A DNA stretch of 10,308 nt from Candidatus Latescibacterota bacterium. Lineage in GTDB: Bacteria; Latescibacterota; 4484-107. The notes below the pieces were generated by a model that was not told where the DNA came from, did no database searches, and worked only from the letters and a program-made list of their open reading frames with translations. Of the stretch, positions 4,806 through 10,308 are shown piece after piece. The stretch lies in NCBI GenBank assembly GCA_030613045.1, contig JAUWMS010000043.1, positions 1-10,308 on the forward strand. The letters are read 5' to 3'. The translations under genes and the position numbers were made by a program. Numbering within the stretch: position 1 is the stretch's first letter; the number at the start of each line of letters is the position of its first letter.

Positions 4806-7800
4806 TTAAATCTCCTCAACCACTCCCTCGATTTTCTCCTCGTGGTATCCATTAAACCTTCCCACGTGCAGCTTCCGTCCCACATCATCCACAATCGCAT
4901 ACAGACAAGGGATCACGAACAACGTCAGGAACGTAGCCGCGGCCAGGCCCCAGGCGATGGTATTGGCCAGCGGCGCCCACGTCTCCGATTTTCCGCCCAA
5001 TCCGAGCGCCATCGGTAAAAGCCCGAAGATGGTGGTCACCGTGGTCAGGAGAATGGGACGAAGCCGCAGTCTTCCCCCTGAAATGATCGCCTTCCACTTG
5101 GCCACGCCCCGCGCCCGTGCTTTGTTGATGAAGTCAATCAGCACAATGGAATCGTTGACCACGACCCCGGCCAAGGCCACGATCCCGAAGAGCGTGGTGA
5201 TGCTGAAAGGATCGCGCCCGATCAAGAGGCCCACCATCGCGCCGATAAACGCAAAGGGCAGGGTGAACATAATGATCAGCGGCTGCACCCACGACTTGAA
5301 CTGCGTGCCGAGGATCAAATACATCAGGAGAATTCCCACCACGAACAACCGTCCCAGGCTCGAAAACGCCTCCTTGAACTCCAGCATCTCTCCCCGGAAG
5401 TCCAGGCGATACCCCGGATAGCGCTCCTCGATGCCCTTGAACCGCTCCTCGAGCCTTTGGTTCACCTCCGCCATCGAGGTGACCTCCTCGTCAATGTCCG
5501 CCGAGACCGTGATGGCCCGATCCCCCTCAAACCGCTGGATCTCCGAATAACCCCGCTCGATGGAGACCCTGGCCACGCTCCCAAACGGAATCATGGCCCC
5601 GGACCGCGAAGCGATGCGCATCCGCTCGATGTCGCTGAGTTTCTCCCGCTCGTCGCCCCGGAACTTGAGTACCACGTCCACCTCCTCGTCTCCCTCCCGG
5701 AAGACCGTGGCCTTCGCGCCCTCAAACGCGGTCCGCACCGTGCCCGCAATCTGAAACACGTCCAGTCCCAACAGCGCGGCCTTGTCCTCGTCCACGTGAA
5801 TCCGGATCTCCTTCTTTCCCGGCTCGAAGTCATCGTTGACGTCCATCACGCCCGCCATCCCGCGAAGCTCCGCCTTCACCAACTCCGCGACCTCCTGCAG
5901 TTCGTTTAGATATTTCCCCTTCACCTTCACCTCCACGGGCTTCCCCGTTGGCGGCCCGGTGGAAATCTTGCTGAGCGTTAACTTCGAGATCCCGCTGATG
6001 GGCTGGATTTTTTCCCGCAGTTCCGCAATAATCTCGTCGCTCGTGCGCTCCCGGTATTTCGGTTCCACCAGATCCACCATCACCTCGCCCACGTGCGTAT
6101 TGACCACCGTGTCGTCATCCAACTGGAGAATGCCCACGTTGGCCACCACGGAAGCGACCTCCTTGTTCGGAAGGGTTAGCGCCAGCTTTTCAATCTTCGA
6201 GATCACCCGATCCGTTTCCGCCAATCGCGTGCCGAAGGGCATCCACACCCGCACGGAGAACTGAGAAATCTCCTCGTCCGCGAACATATCCACGCCCACC
6301 AACGGGACCAAAAATCCGCTTCCAAGCGCCAGCGCGATCACCCCCGCGATCACCCAATACCGTCGTCGGAGCACCCTGAGCAGATTCCGGGTGTACCACC
6401 GCCTCAACCTCAGAAAAAGCCGGTGGCCTTTCCCCTCCGACCGTCTGAACTTCCCCCAATCCGCAATGTGGGACGGGAGGATAAAAAACGCCTCGATCAC
6501 GGACGCGAGGAGCACGAGACAGACCACGATGGGGGTGATCTTCATAAACTTGCCGATGATCCCGGGCATCAGCATCAGCGGCAGGAAAGCCGCCACCGTG
6601 GTCAGCGTGGAGGTGAGCACCGGAATCGCCACCTCCGGCGTGCCCTTGATCACCGCCTCTCTCGGAGACAGCCCCTTCTGAATATACCGGTACACGTTCT
6701 CCACCAGCACAATCGCGTCGTCCACGATGATTCCCAGCACCAACACCAGGCCAAACAGGGAGTTTCCGTTCAGGCTCCGCCCGGTGGCCTTCATAAAGAA
6801 AAACGTGGCCATAAACGTCACCGGAATGCCCAACGACGCGAAGACGGCGTTGCGTCCCCCGAGGAAGAGGTAGAGCGCTCCAAATACCAGAAGCATTCCC
6901 AACAGCGCATTGGTCTCCAATTTTCGGAGGATGTCCCGAATATACACCGAAGAATCCCACGTCAGCGTAATCTTCACGTCTTCGGGGAGTTTACGCTCCT
7001 CCCATTCTTTTGCGAGCTGTTTGATCCCGTCCGTGAGCCGGATCGAGTTGCCCTGTTTCTTCTTCTTCACGCTAAGTGTAATGGACGGCCGGCCGTCGAG
7101 TCGGGCAAGCGTGCTGGCCTCCTCGTCCGTATCCCGCACCTGGGCCAGATCGCGCACCTTCACCGGACCGCCGGGCCGGAACGTATGCACGATCACGTTC
7201 CGGAGCTGATCCACCTCGTCGAATTCCCCGACGGTGCGGATCAGATATTCCGACCGCCCCATCTTGATGTCGCCGCCGGGGAGATTCAGGTTGCTGCCCC
7301 TCAACGCATCCAGCACCTGCTGAAGTTGCAGGCCGTATCCGTAGAGCCGGTCCGGATCCACCTCGACCCAGATCTCCCGATCCCGCACGCCGGAGGTGTT
7401 CACCCTGGCCACGTCCTCAATGTCTAAGATGTCCTCCCGGAGCCGCTTGGCCCACTCCTTCATCTGATCCTCGGGCCGTTCCCCGGAGAGCACCACGTTG
7501 ATGATGGGCATCATCAATCCCGTATTGAAGCGCATCACATTGGGATCCTCCGCATTTTCGGGAAGATCCCTGACCTTGTCCACCTCGGTTCTGAGATCCT
7601 GAAAAATTTTATCGAATTCGTCGTCCGGCATCTGCTCGAACTTCACCCAAAGAAACGACGCCCCTTCCGACGATTTCGAGCTGATCAGATCAATCTTCTC
7701 CACGTCCTGGATCTCCTCCTCCAGCGGGATCGTGATCAACTGCTCGATCTCTTCAGGGGACGCTCCGGGGTAAATCGTCAGAATAAACGCCCAGTTGAAC

Positions 7801-7922
7801 TCGATATTGGGCATGGCCTCCCGCGGCAGCGTGAGGAACGAATACGTGCCCAGCACGATCACCGCGATCATCAGCATGTTGACGAGCACGGGATTATCTA
7901 CGGAGATTCTGAAGATGGACAT
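4806..7922 (-). CDS. RND efflux transporter permease (AcrB/HAE1-type)
   Basis: A 1038-aa inner-membrane proton/drug antiporter subunit, close to the usual length of about 1040. It starts MSIFRISVDNPVLVNMLMIAV with the first membrane helix at about 12-30. The first porter domain follows, then helices at about 338-456 and beyond. TM4 contains GIIVDDAIVLVENV with the conserved proton-relay Asp pair D401/D402. The second half repeats the plan and has GVVVNDSIVLIDF in the equivalent helix. The start at 7922 has GGAGG four bases upstream; an open frame continuing to 8117 only translates repeats and should be ignored. Such pumps need a periplasmic adaptor and an outer-membrane channel. The C-terminus of an adaptor is at the right edge on the same strand; no channel gene is in the window. 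The substrate (drug, lipid, metal) cannot be told from this sequence. Confidence 0.95.
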   Translation of the reverse strand: MSIFRISVDNPVLVNMLMIAVIVLGTYSFLTLPREAMPNIEFNWAFILTIYPGASPEEIEQLITIPLEEEIQDVEKIDLISSKSSEGASFLWVKFEQMPDDEFDKIFQDLRTEVDKVRDLPENAEDPNVMRFNTGLMMPIINVVLSGERPEDQMKEWAKRLREDILDIEDVARVNTSGVRDREIWVEVDPDRLYGYGLQLQQVLDALRGSNLNLPGGDIKMGRSEYLIRTVGEFDEVDQLRNVIVHTFRPGGPVKVRDLAQVRDTDEEASTLARLDGRPSITLSVKKKKQGNSIRLTDGIKQLAKEWEERKLPEDVKITLTWDSSVYIRDILRKLETNALLGMLLVFGALYLFLGGRNAVFASLGIPVTFMATFFFMKATGRSLNGNSLFGLVLVLGIIVDDAIVLVENVYRYIQKGLSPREAVIKGTPEVAIPVLTSTLTTVAAFLPLMLMPGIIGKFMKITPIVVCLVLLASVIEAFFILPSHIADWGKFRRSEGKGHRLFLRLRRWYTRNLLRVLRRRYWVIAGVIALALGSGFLVPLVGVDMFADEEISQFSVRVWMPFGTRLAETDRVISKIEKLALTLPNKEVASVVANVGILQLDDDTVVNTHVGEVMVDLVEPKYRERTSDEIIAELREKIQPISGISKLTLSKISTGPPTGKPVEVKVKGKYLNELQEVAELVKAELRGMAGVMDVNDDFEPGKKEIRIHVDEDKAALLGLDVFQIAGTVRTAFEGAKATVFREGDEEVDVVLKFRGDEREKLSDIERMRIASRSGAMIPFGSVARVSIERGYSEIQRFEGDRAITVSADIDEEVTSMAEVNQRLEERFKGIEERYPGYRLDFRGEMLEFKEAFSSLGRLFVVGILLMYLILGTQFKSWVQPLIIMFTLPFAFIGAMVGLLIGRDPFSITTLFGIVALAGVVVNDSIVLIDFINKARARGVAKWKAIISGGRLRLRPILLTTVTTIFGLLPMALGLGGKSETWAPLANTIAWGLAAATFLTLFVIPCLYAIVDDVGRKLHVGRFNGYHEEKIEGVVEEI

Positions 7923-7934
7923 GGGGCCTCCGGA

Positions 7935-7968
7935 ATTGGTGATTGGTGAGTGGTTATTGGTGATTGGT
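7935..7968. repeat. Degenerate tandem repeat of ATTGGTGA-type units
   Basis: Four to five imperfect 7-8-base units of the type ATTGGTG lie 12 bases upstream of the permease start, just outside the ribosome-binding site. Slippage here could change the leader of the permease message. Confidence 0.8.
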
Positions 7969-7993
7969 AAAAACCCCCGCCGCCCTTCCCCTG

Positions 7994-8064
7994 CCGTGCG
8001 ATAAACCGCACGGTTCGGTGAGTAGGATGGAAGCGGCCCCCGAACCGTGACGTTTATGTCACGG
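7994..8064. repeat. Paired inverted hairpins (REP/BIME-like element)
   Basis: Hairpin 1 has arms CCGTGCG (7994-8000) and CGCACGG (8007-8013) with loop ATAAAC, then TTCGG. Hairpin 2, inverted, has CCGAA, then arms CCGTGAC (8045-8051) and GTCACGG (8058-8064) with loop GTTTAT, the complement of ATAAAC. Read in the same orientation, the two 25-base units differ only in two stem base pairs, and each change is compensated. The spacer is 21 bases. This is how paired REP units (BIMEs) look. It lies between the hydrolase and permease genes. Confidence 0.75.
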
Positions 8065-8078
8065 TGGGAAGAGTGGTT

Positions 8079-8105
8079 CTCTGCGGTCTTTGCGGCTTTG
8101 CGGTG
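8079..8105. repeat. Short tandem repeat of CCGCAAAG-type units
   Basis: Read on the - strand, three imperfect units (CCGCAAAG, CCGCAAAGA, CCGCAGAGA) stand between the metallo-hydrolase stop and the paired hairpins. With the two neighbouring repeats they make up most of the 191-bp gap 7923-8113. Confidence 0.7.
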
Positions 8106-8113
8106 GGAATTGA

Positions 8114-9184
8114 TCAACCCGGTAAAATGCGGGTTTCTCCTATTTTCATAATCCAGGCTCGTTCTTGAGAAATCCCCCTCTTTCGCGCTTGCTTCAAAAA
8201 ACGTCCCGGCGGTTCCCAGTGGGGTTCATCGGATAGTTCAATCGTTCCCCAATGCATGCCAACCATCACGTTGGCTTTGACATCCATTCCTGCGTCTATG
8301 GCTTCTTCCGGGTTGGTGTGAACCGTCGCCATCACTTTTTTCGGCGCATACGCTCCGATGGGAACCATAGCGAGATCGAAGGATTTGTATTTGCTTCCGA
8401 TCTTCCGAAAGATGGATGGGGAGTACCCGGTATCTCCGGCAAAAAAACAGTTGCCGGATGTGGAGCGGATCGCCCACGAACACCACAAGGTTCTATTCCT
8501 GTCCCTGAGTCCTCTGCCTGAGAAGTGCGCCGCTGGGAGTGCCACTATATCCATACCGTCCCATGAGGCGCTTTTCCCCCAATCCAGTTCCCGGACGTGC
8601 GTATAGCCTTTCTGCGTGAAAAATTTCTTCAATCCGAGCGGCACGAAAACGCGGATCGTTTGTTTTCCGGGCAGCCTTTCAACGGTTTTCTCATCCAAGT
8701 GATCGTAATGATTATGGGAAACAATGATAGTATCAATGGGAGGCAGTTTTTCGATGGAGATTCCCGGCGGAACAAATCGCTTCGGCCCTATGATAAACGG
8801 ACTGGCGTATTCGGTCAAAAAGGGGTCTGTCAGGATCGTTTTGCCGTGGAGCCTCATCAGGAAAGTGGCGTGCCCCAACCACGTCAGGGTATTTCTCCCC
8901 CTCAGTTTATTCAGTTGAGCGATTGCGGCCTCTTCGGATAAGGAATGATCGGGAGGCACTTCGGGAAGAGAAAAGGAACCCCGGAAGCGACGCAGCAAAA
9001 AACCGAAATCCGGGGTGATATCCGGGGTAGGCGGATTATTCCGAAATCCCTTTTCGGTATGATGGTTCGGTTTAGCTTCCATTAGTAGAGAGCCGGATAA
9101 GCCTCCCAAAAGAAATTGCGCACTCCACAAGGAGCCTGTTTTCAAAAATTCCCTTCTGGTCCATAAGTTTGCGATGGTGTTCAT
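8114..9184 (-). CDS. Tat-exported metallo-beta-lactamase-fold hydrolase (NAPE-PLD/UlaG-like)
   Basis: A 356-aa hydrolase with a twin-arginine signal: TRREFLKTG at residues 9-17 followed by a hydrophobic stretch (about 18-34). It is therefore expected to be exported folded with its metal to the periplasm or envelope. The catalytic fold shows TWLGHATFL (101-109), ILTDPFLTEYASPF (117-130), the metal-binding SHNHYDHLD (156-164), H220 in PAAHFSG, D251 in AGDTGY and H311 in GMHWGT. Motif spacing is most like NAPE-hydrolysing phospholipase D and related bacterial proteins, whose substrates are phospholipids or lactones; the substrate here is unknown. The start at 9184 is chosen because it puts the Tat motif at the N-terminus; the longer frame up to 9532 translates REP sequence. 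It precedes the permease gene on the same strand and may be cotranscribed with it across the 191-bp gap. Confidence 0.88.
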   Translation of the reverse strand: MNTIANLWTRREFLKTGSLWSAQFLLGGLSGSLLMEAKPNHHTEKGFRNNPPTPDITPDFGFLLRRFRGSFSLPEVPPDHSLSEEAAIAQLNKLRGRNTLTWLGHATFLMRLHGKTILTDPFLTEYASPFIIGPKRFVPPGISIEKLPPIDTIIVSHNHYDHLDEKTVERLPGKQTIRVFVPLGLKKFFTQKGYTHVRELDWGKSASWDGMDIVALPAAHFSGRGLRDRNRTLWCSWAIRSTSGNCFFAGDTGYSPSIFRKIGSKYKSFDLAMVPIGAYAPKKVMATVHTNPEEAIDAGMDVKANVMVGMHWGTIELSDEPHWEPPGRFLKQARKRGISQERAWIMKIGETRILPG

Positions 9185-9250
9185 GATGTTCTCGCTAATT
9201 TTCAGGGGATGTCCCTCTCCTGTCCGGATGCCCTGCGAAAGAGAAATAGG

Positions 9251-9279
9251 TTGACAGCACGAGAGGTTTTGCTTATACT
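9251..9279 (+). promoter_or_regulatory. Near-consensus sigma70 promoter pointing at the transposase gene
   Basis: TTGACA (9251-9256) and TATACT (9274-9279) are separated by exactly 17 bases, one mismatch from consensus overall. Transcription would begin near 9286, cross the REP-like palindromes at 9301-9409 and reach the transposase start at 9452. It lies 67 bases from the metallo-hydrolase start, which is transcribed the other way, so the two transcription units may interfere. Confidence 0.65.
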
Positions 9280-9300
9280 CCAATCGTAGCTCTTTAGCAG

Positions 9301-9409
9301 AAAGCCGGACTGAAGTCGGCACTGGGAACACCATGAAGTCCCTGAAGGGACTGGACCCCAGCCTCTTTAGAGGCTTTTTGCTTTTTCCAGTGCTGAGTTT
9401 ACTCCGGCT
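9301..9409. repeat. REP-like composite palindrome, left copy
   Basis: Left arm 9301-9328 (AAAGCCGGACTGAAGTCGGC then ACTGGGAA) and right arm 9382-9409 are imperfect inverted repeats. Inside are AGTCCCTGAAGGGACT (9337-9352) and a terminator hairpin (9360-9375). The left arm itself folds as GCC, a bulged G, GACT, loop GA, AGTC, GGC, the bulged stem typical of REP sequences. Its first 30 bases recur exactly at 9896-9925, and the right part recurs at 10067-10102. Confidence 0.8.
9360..9386 (+). terminator. Intrinsic terminator in the transposase leader
   Basis: Arms AGCCTC (9360-9365) and GAGGCT (9370-9375) with loop TTTA are followed by a T-rich tract (TTTTGCTTTTT, 9376-9386). It lies downstream of the promoter at 9251-9279 and 65 bases before the transposase start, so it should cut transcription before the gene unless read through. 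Confidence 0.65.
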
Positions 9410-9451
9410 CTGGATTCCGCTCAAGAGTATCATTCGATGGGAGAAAGAAAT

Positions 9452-9940
9452 ATGTCCTACCTGCAGAAACAACAACGAAGAAGATACGGGACAGGAAAAA
9501 CGACTCACACAGATTATGCCCTGTACTATCATCTAATCTGGGCTGTGGAAGAAGGGTTGCCCTTGATAACCCAAGAGATTGAGGAAGTATTGAAGAAGTT
9601 CCTCGTAAAAAAGTGCAAAGCCTTGGAGATCATCCTGATAGCAGTAGAGATGGCGAAAAATCACGCGCACTTGATCCTCAGTCTGAAGCCCACGCATTAC
9701 ATCCCGGACCTTGTTCAAGCGCTGAAGGGAAGCAGTTCGTATTTCATCAACAACCATACGAATATGGATTTCGCATTGTATTGGGAACGAGGATACAGCA
9801 TCAGGACGATCAGTGAGATGAATATGGACAATGCCAAGCACTATGTTCTTAATCAGAAAAAATATCATGGAATTGAGGGGAAGACGAGTTCGTCTAAAGC
9901 CGGACTGAAGTCGGCACTGGGAACAACACAAACTCCCTGA
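9452..9940 (+). CDS. tnpA: Y1 transposase of the IS200/IS605 (RAYT-like) family
   Basis: A 162-aa single-strand DNA transposase. The HUH motif is H71-A-H73 in KNHAHLILSLKP, and the catalytic tyrosine is probably Tyr131 in KHYVLNQKKYH, with Gln135 completing the Y-x(3)-Q helix pattern. Family segments LKGSSSYFIN (91-100) and YWERGYSIRTIS (110-121) are present. Enzymes of this type cut and rejoin one strand at hairpins near the element's ends; RAYTs act on REP hairpins. ATG 9452 is preferred because GGGAG (9439-9443) lies eight bases upstream; ATG 9437 is five codons earlier. The last 15 codons are encoded by a REP-like repeat and the TGA falls within its CCCTGAAGGG hairpin. All catalytic residues are present, so it may be active. 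It lies opposite in direction to the flanking efflux genes. Confidence 0.88.
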   Translation: MSYLQKQQRRRYGTGKTTHTDYALYYHLIWAVEEGLPLITQEIEEVLKKFLVKKCKALEIILIAVEMAKNHAHLILSLKPTHYIPDLVQALKGSSSYFINNHTNMDFALYWERGYSIRTISEMNMDNAKHYVLNQKKYHGIEGKTSSSKAGLKSALGTTQTP

Positions 9941-9947
9941 AGGGACT
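9896..9947. repeat. REP-like half element fused to the transposase 3' end
   Basis: The first 30 bases equal 9301-9330, and a CTCCCTGAAGGGACT hairpin follows at 9933-9947. The right half (terminator and right arm) is missing. The transposase reading frame continues through it and ends in the second hairpin. Confidence 0.8.
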
Positions 9948-9992
9948 GAACCGCAAGATATTCTGAGCGGTGACTCACATTTTTTGGGAATA

Positions 9993-10105
9993 GGCGGGCT
10001 GAAAGCCGTCACTGGAAACCCCAGAAACTCCCTGAAGGGACTTTGGTTCTTTAGTCCTTTTAAGGACTTCTTGCCTTTTCCAGTGCCGAGGTTACTCCGG
10101 CTTTT
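9993..10105. repeat. REP-like composite palindrome, right copy
   Basis: A left arm with GGCGGGCTGAAAGCC (9993-10007) and CACTGGAAA, a CTCCCTGAAGGGACT hairpin (10029-10043), the hairpin AGTCCTTTTAAGGACT (10053-10068) with a T-rich tail, and a right arm ending CTCCGGCTTT. The left arm has drifted from the other two copies while the right arm matches 9374-9409 closely. It ends exactly at the stop codon of the adaptor gene. Confidence 0.75.
10053..10079 (+). terminator. Possible terminator after the transposase gene
   Basis: AGTCCTT (10053-10059) pairs with AAGGACT (10062-10068); the loop is very short, so the top pairs may not form. The following TCTTGCCTTTT is only moderately T-rich. It would end + strand transcription before it runs antisense into the adaptor gene. 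Confidence 0.4.
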
Positions 10106-10308
10106 CACTCCGGCACCGGCTGATTTCCAACCTCCACCCCCACCTTCGTCCCCTCGCTCAGCTTCGCCTGTCCCGCTACGACCAACCGATCTCCCGCCTT
10201 CAGACCGCGCTCCACGACCACCCGCTCGTCCCACCGCCGCCCTAAGATCAGAGACCGCTTCGCCGCTCTGTTGCTCCCCACCACATACACGGGCTTCTCC
10301 CCCGACCG
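10105..10308 (-). CDS. RND periplasmic adaptor (membrane fusion protein), C-terminal 67 residues
   Basis: The 3' end of a gene entering from the right edge. The residues read EKPVYVVGSNRAAKRSLILG, then RRWDERVVVERGLKAGDRLVVAGQ and AKLSEGTKVGVEV, the membrane-proximal beta domain and ending of RND adaptor proteins (AcrA/MexA/HlyD_D23 type). These link the inner-membrane pump to the outer-membrane channel. A GTG at 10288-10290 is not the start; the frame is open to the window edge. The strand matches the permease at 4806-7922, so the two are probably partners although about 2.2 kb apart. The stop codon abuts the right REP-like element. Confidence 0.85.
   Translation of the reverse strand, partial: RSGEKPVYVVGSNRAAKRSLILGRRWDERVVVERGLKAGDRLVVAGQAKLSEGTKVGVEVGNQPVPE

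Larger units (their letters stand above)
9301..10105 (+). mobile_element. IS200/IS605- or RAYT-like unit: transposase gene bounded by REP-like palindromes
   Basis: A single Y1 transposase gene lies between two composite palindromic elements (9301-9409 and 9993-10105), with an extra half element fused to its 3' end (9896-9947). No TnpB or accessory gene is present. The shared repeats outside the gene, and not fixed IS ends, favour a REP-associated tyrosine transposase, but a classical IS200-like insertion is not excluded. Exact ends and target site are not determined. Confidence 0.55.

Noticed and set aside
6190..6960. - strand open frame overlapping the permease in another frame
   Set aside because: The permease frame has all conserved transporter motifs; the overlapping frame is Gly/Arg-rich without any family pattern.
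6423..7427. Long + strand open frame (334 codons) opposite the RND permease
   Set aside because: It is antisense to a clear transporter gene, has a biased His/Arg/Gln-rich composition, no recognisable motif and no ribosome-binding site; it is a shadow of GC-rich coding sequence.
7994..8064. Resemblance to a group II intron domain V and its GGTTCGGTGAG-type flank
   Set aside because: The stem is too short, lacks the two-base bulge, catalytic triad arrangement and GNRA loop of domain V, and is present as an inverted pair; a REP-like element explains it better.
9301..10105. The repeated palindromes as a CRISPR array
   Set aside because: Only three unequal copies with a gene between them, no regular spacers and no cas gene; the palindromes belong with the Y1 transposase.
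9533..10234. - strand open frame of 233 codons opposite the transposase
   Set aside because: It is antisense to a transposase with intact catalytic motifs and translates REP palindromes in its middle; its first part overlaps the adaptor gene in another frame.

Overview
The window reads as part of a chromosome from an environmental Gram-negative bacterium. An RND efflux permease with its periplasmic adaptor, and a Tat-type signal peptide, imply a double membrane. The phylum cannot be fixed from the sequence. The left third (about 1-3300) looks less GC-rich than the hydrolase and efflux genes, and it is full of repeats, which suggests acquired DNA.

Left part, about 1-3320, all genes on +: a defence and addiction block. 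It opens with the last 32 codons of a HigA-type antitoxin. Then come a beta-class adenine methyltransferase very like E. coli YhdJ (ATGCAT-type), an overlapping gene that is probably its restriction endonuclease, and a complete higB-higA toxin-antitoxin pair. The first 119 bases of the window are an exact copy of 3117-3235 (end of higA plus 3' flank), so the restriction-modification pair lies between two direct repeats. A related dispersed repeat also follows the endonuclease gene.

Middle, about 3320-4800: a + strand alpha/beta hydrolase resembling glucuronoyl esterases (CE15-like). Its 3' end runs into a 57-bp hairpin with the hallmarks of an integron attC site. This suggests the hydrolase is, or once was, a gene cassette. 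No integrase is present in the window.

Right part, 4806-10308, mostly on -: an RND permease (1038 aa), a Tat-exported metallo-beta-lactamase-fold hydrolase of the NAPE-PLD/UlaG type, and at the right edge the C-terminus of an RND adaptor (membrane fusion) protein. Adaptor and permease are normally adjacent. Here they are separated by the hydrolase gene and by a + strand IS200/IS605-type Y1 transposase (RAYT-like) embedded in REP-like palindromes. The transposase has a near-consensus sigma70 promoter, but an intrinsic terminator lies between that promoter and its start codon. The 191-bp gap in front of the permease is almost wholly repeats, including a pair of inverted hairpins with identical loops and compensated stem changes.

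Most notable are the repeat-flanked restriction and toxin-antitoxin block, the attC-like site overlapping the hydrolase stop codon, the paired hairpins before the permease gene, and the promoter-terminator-transposase arrangement inside the efflux locus.
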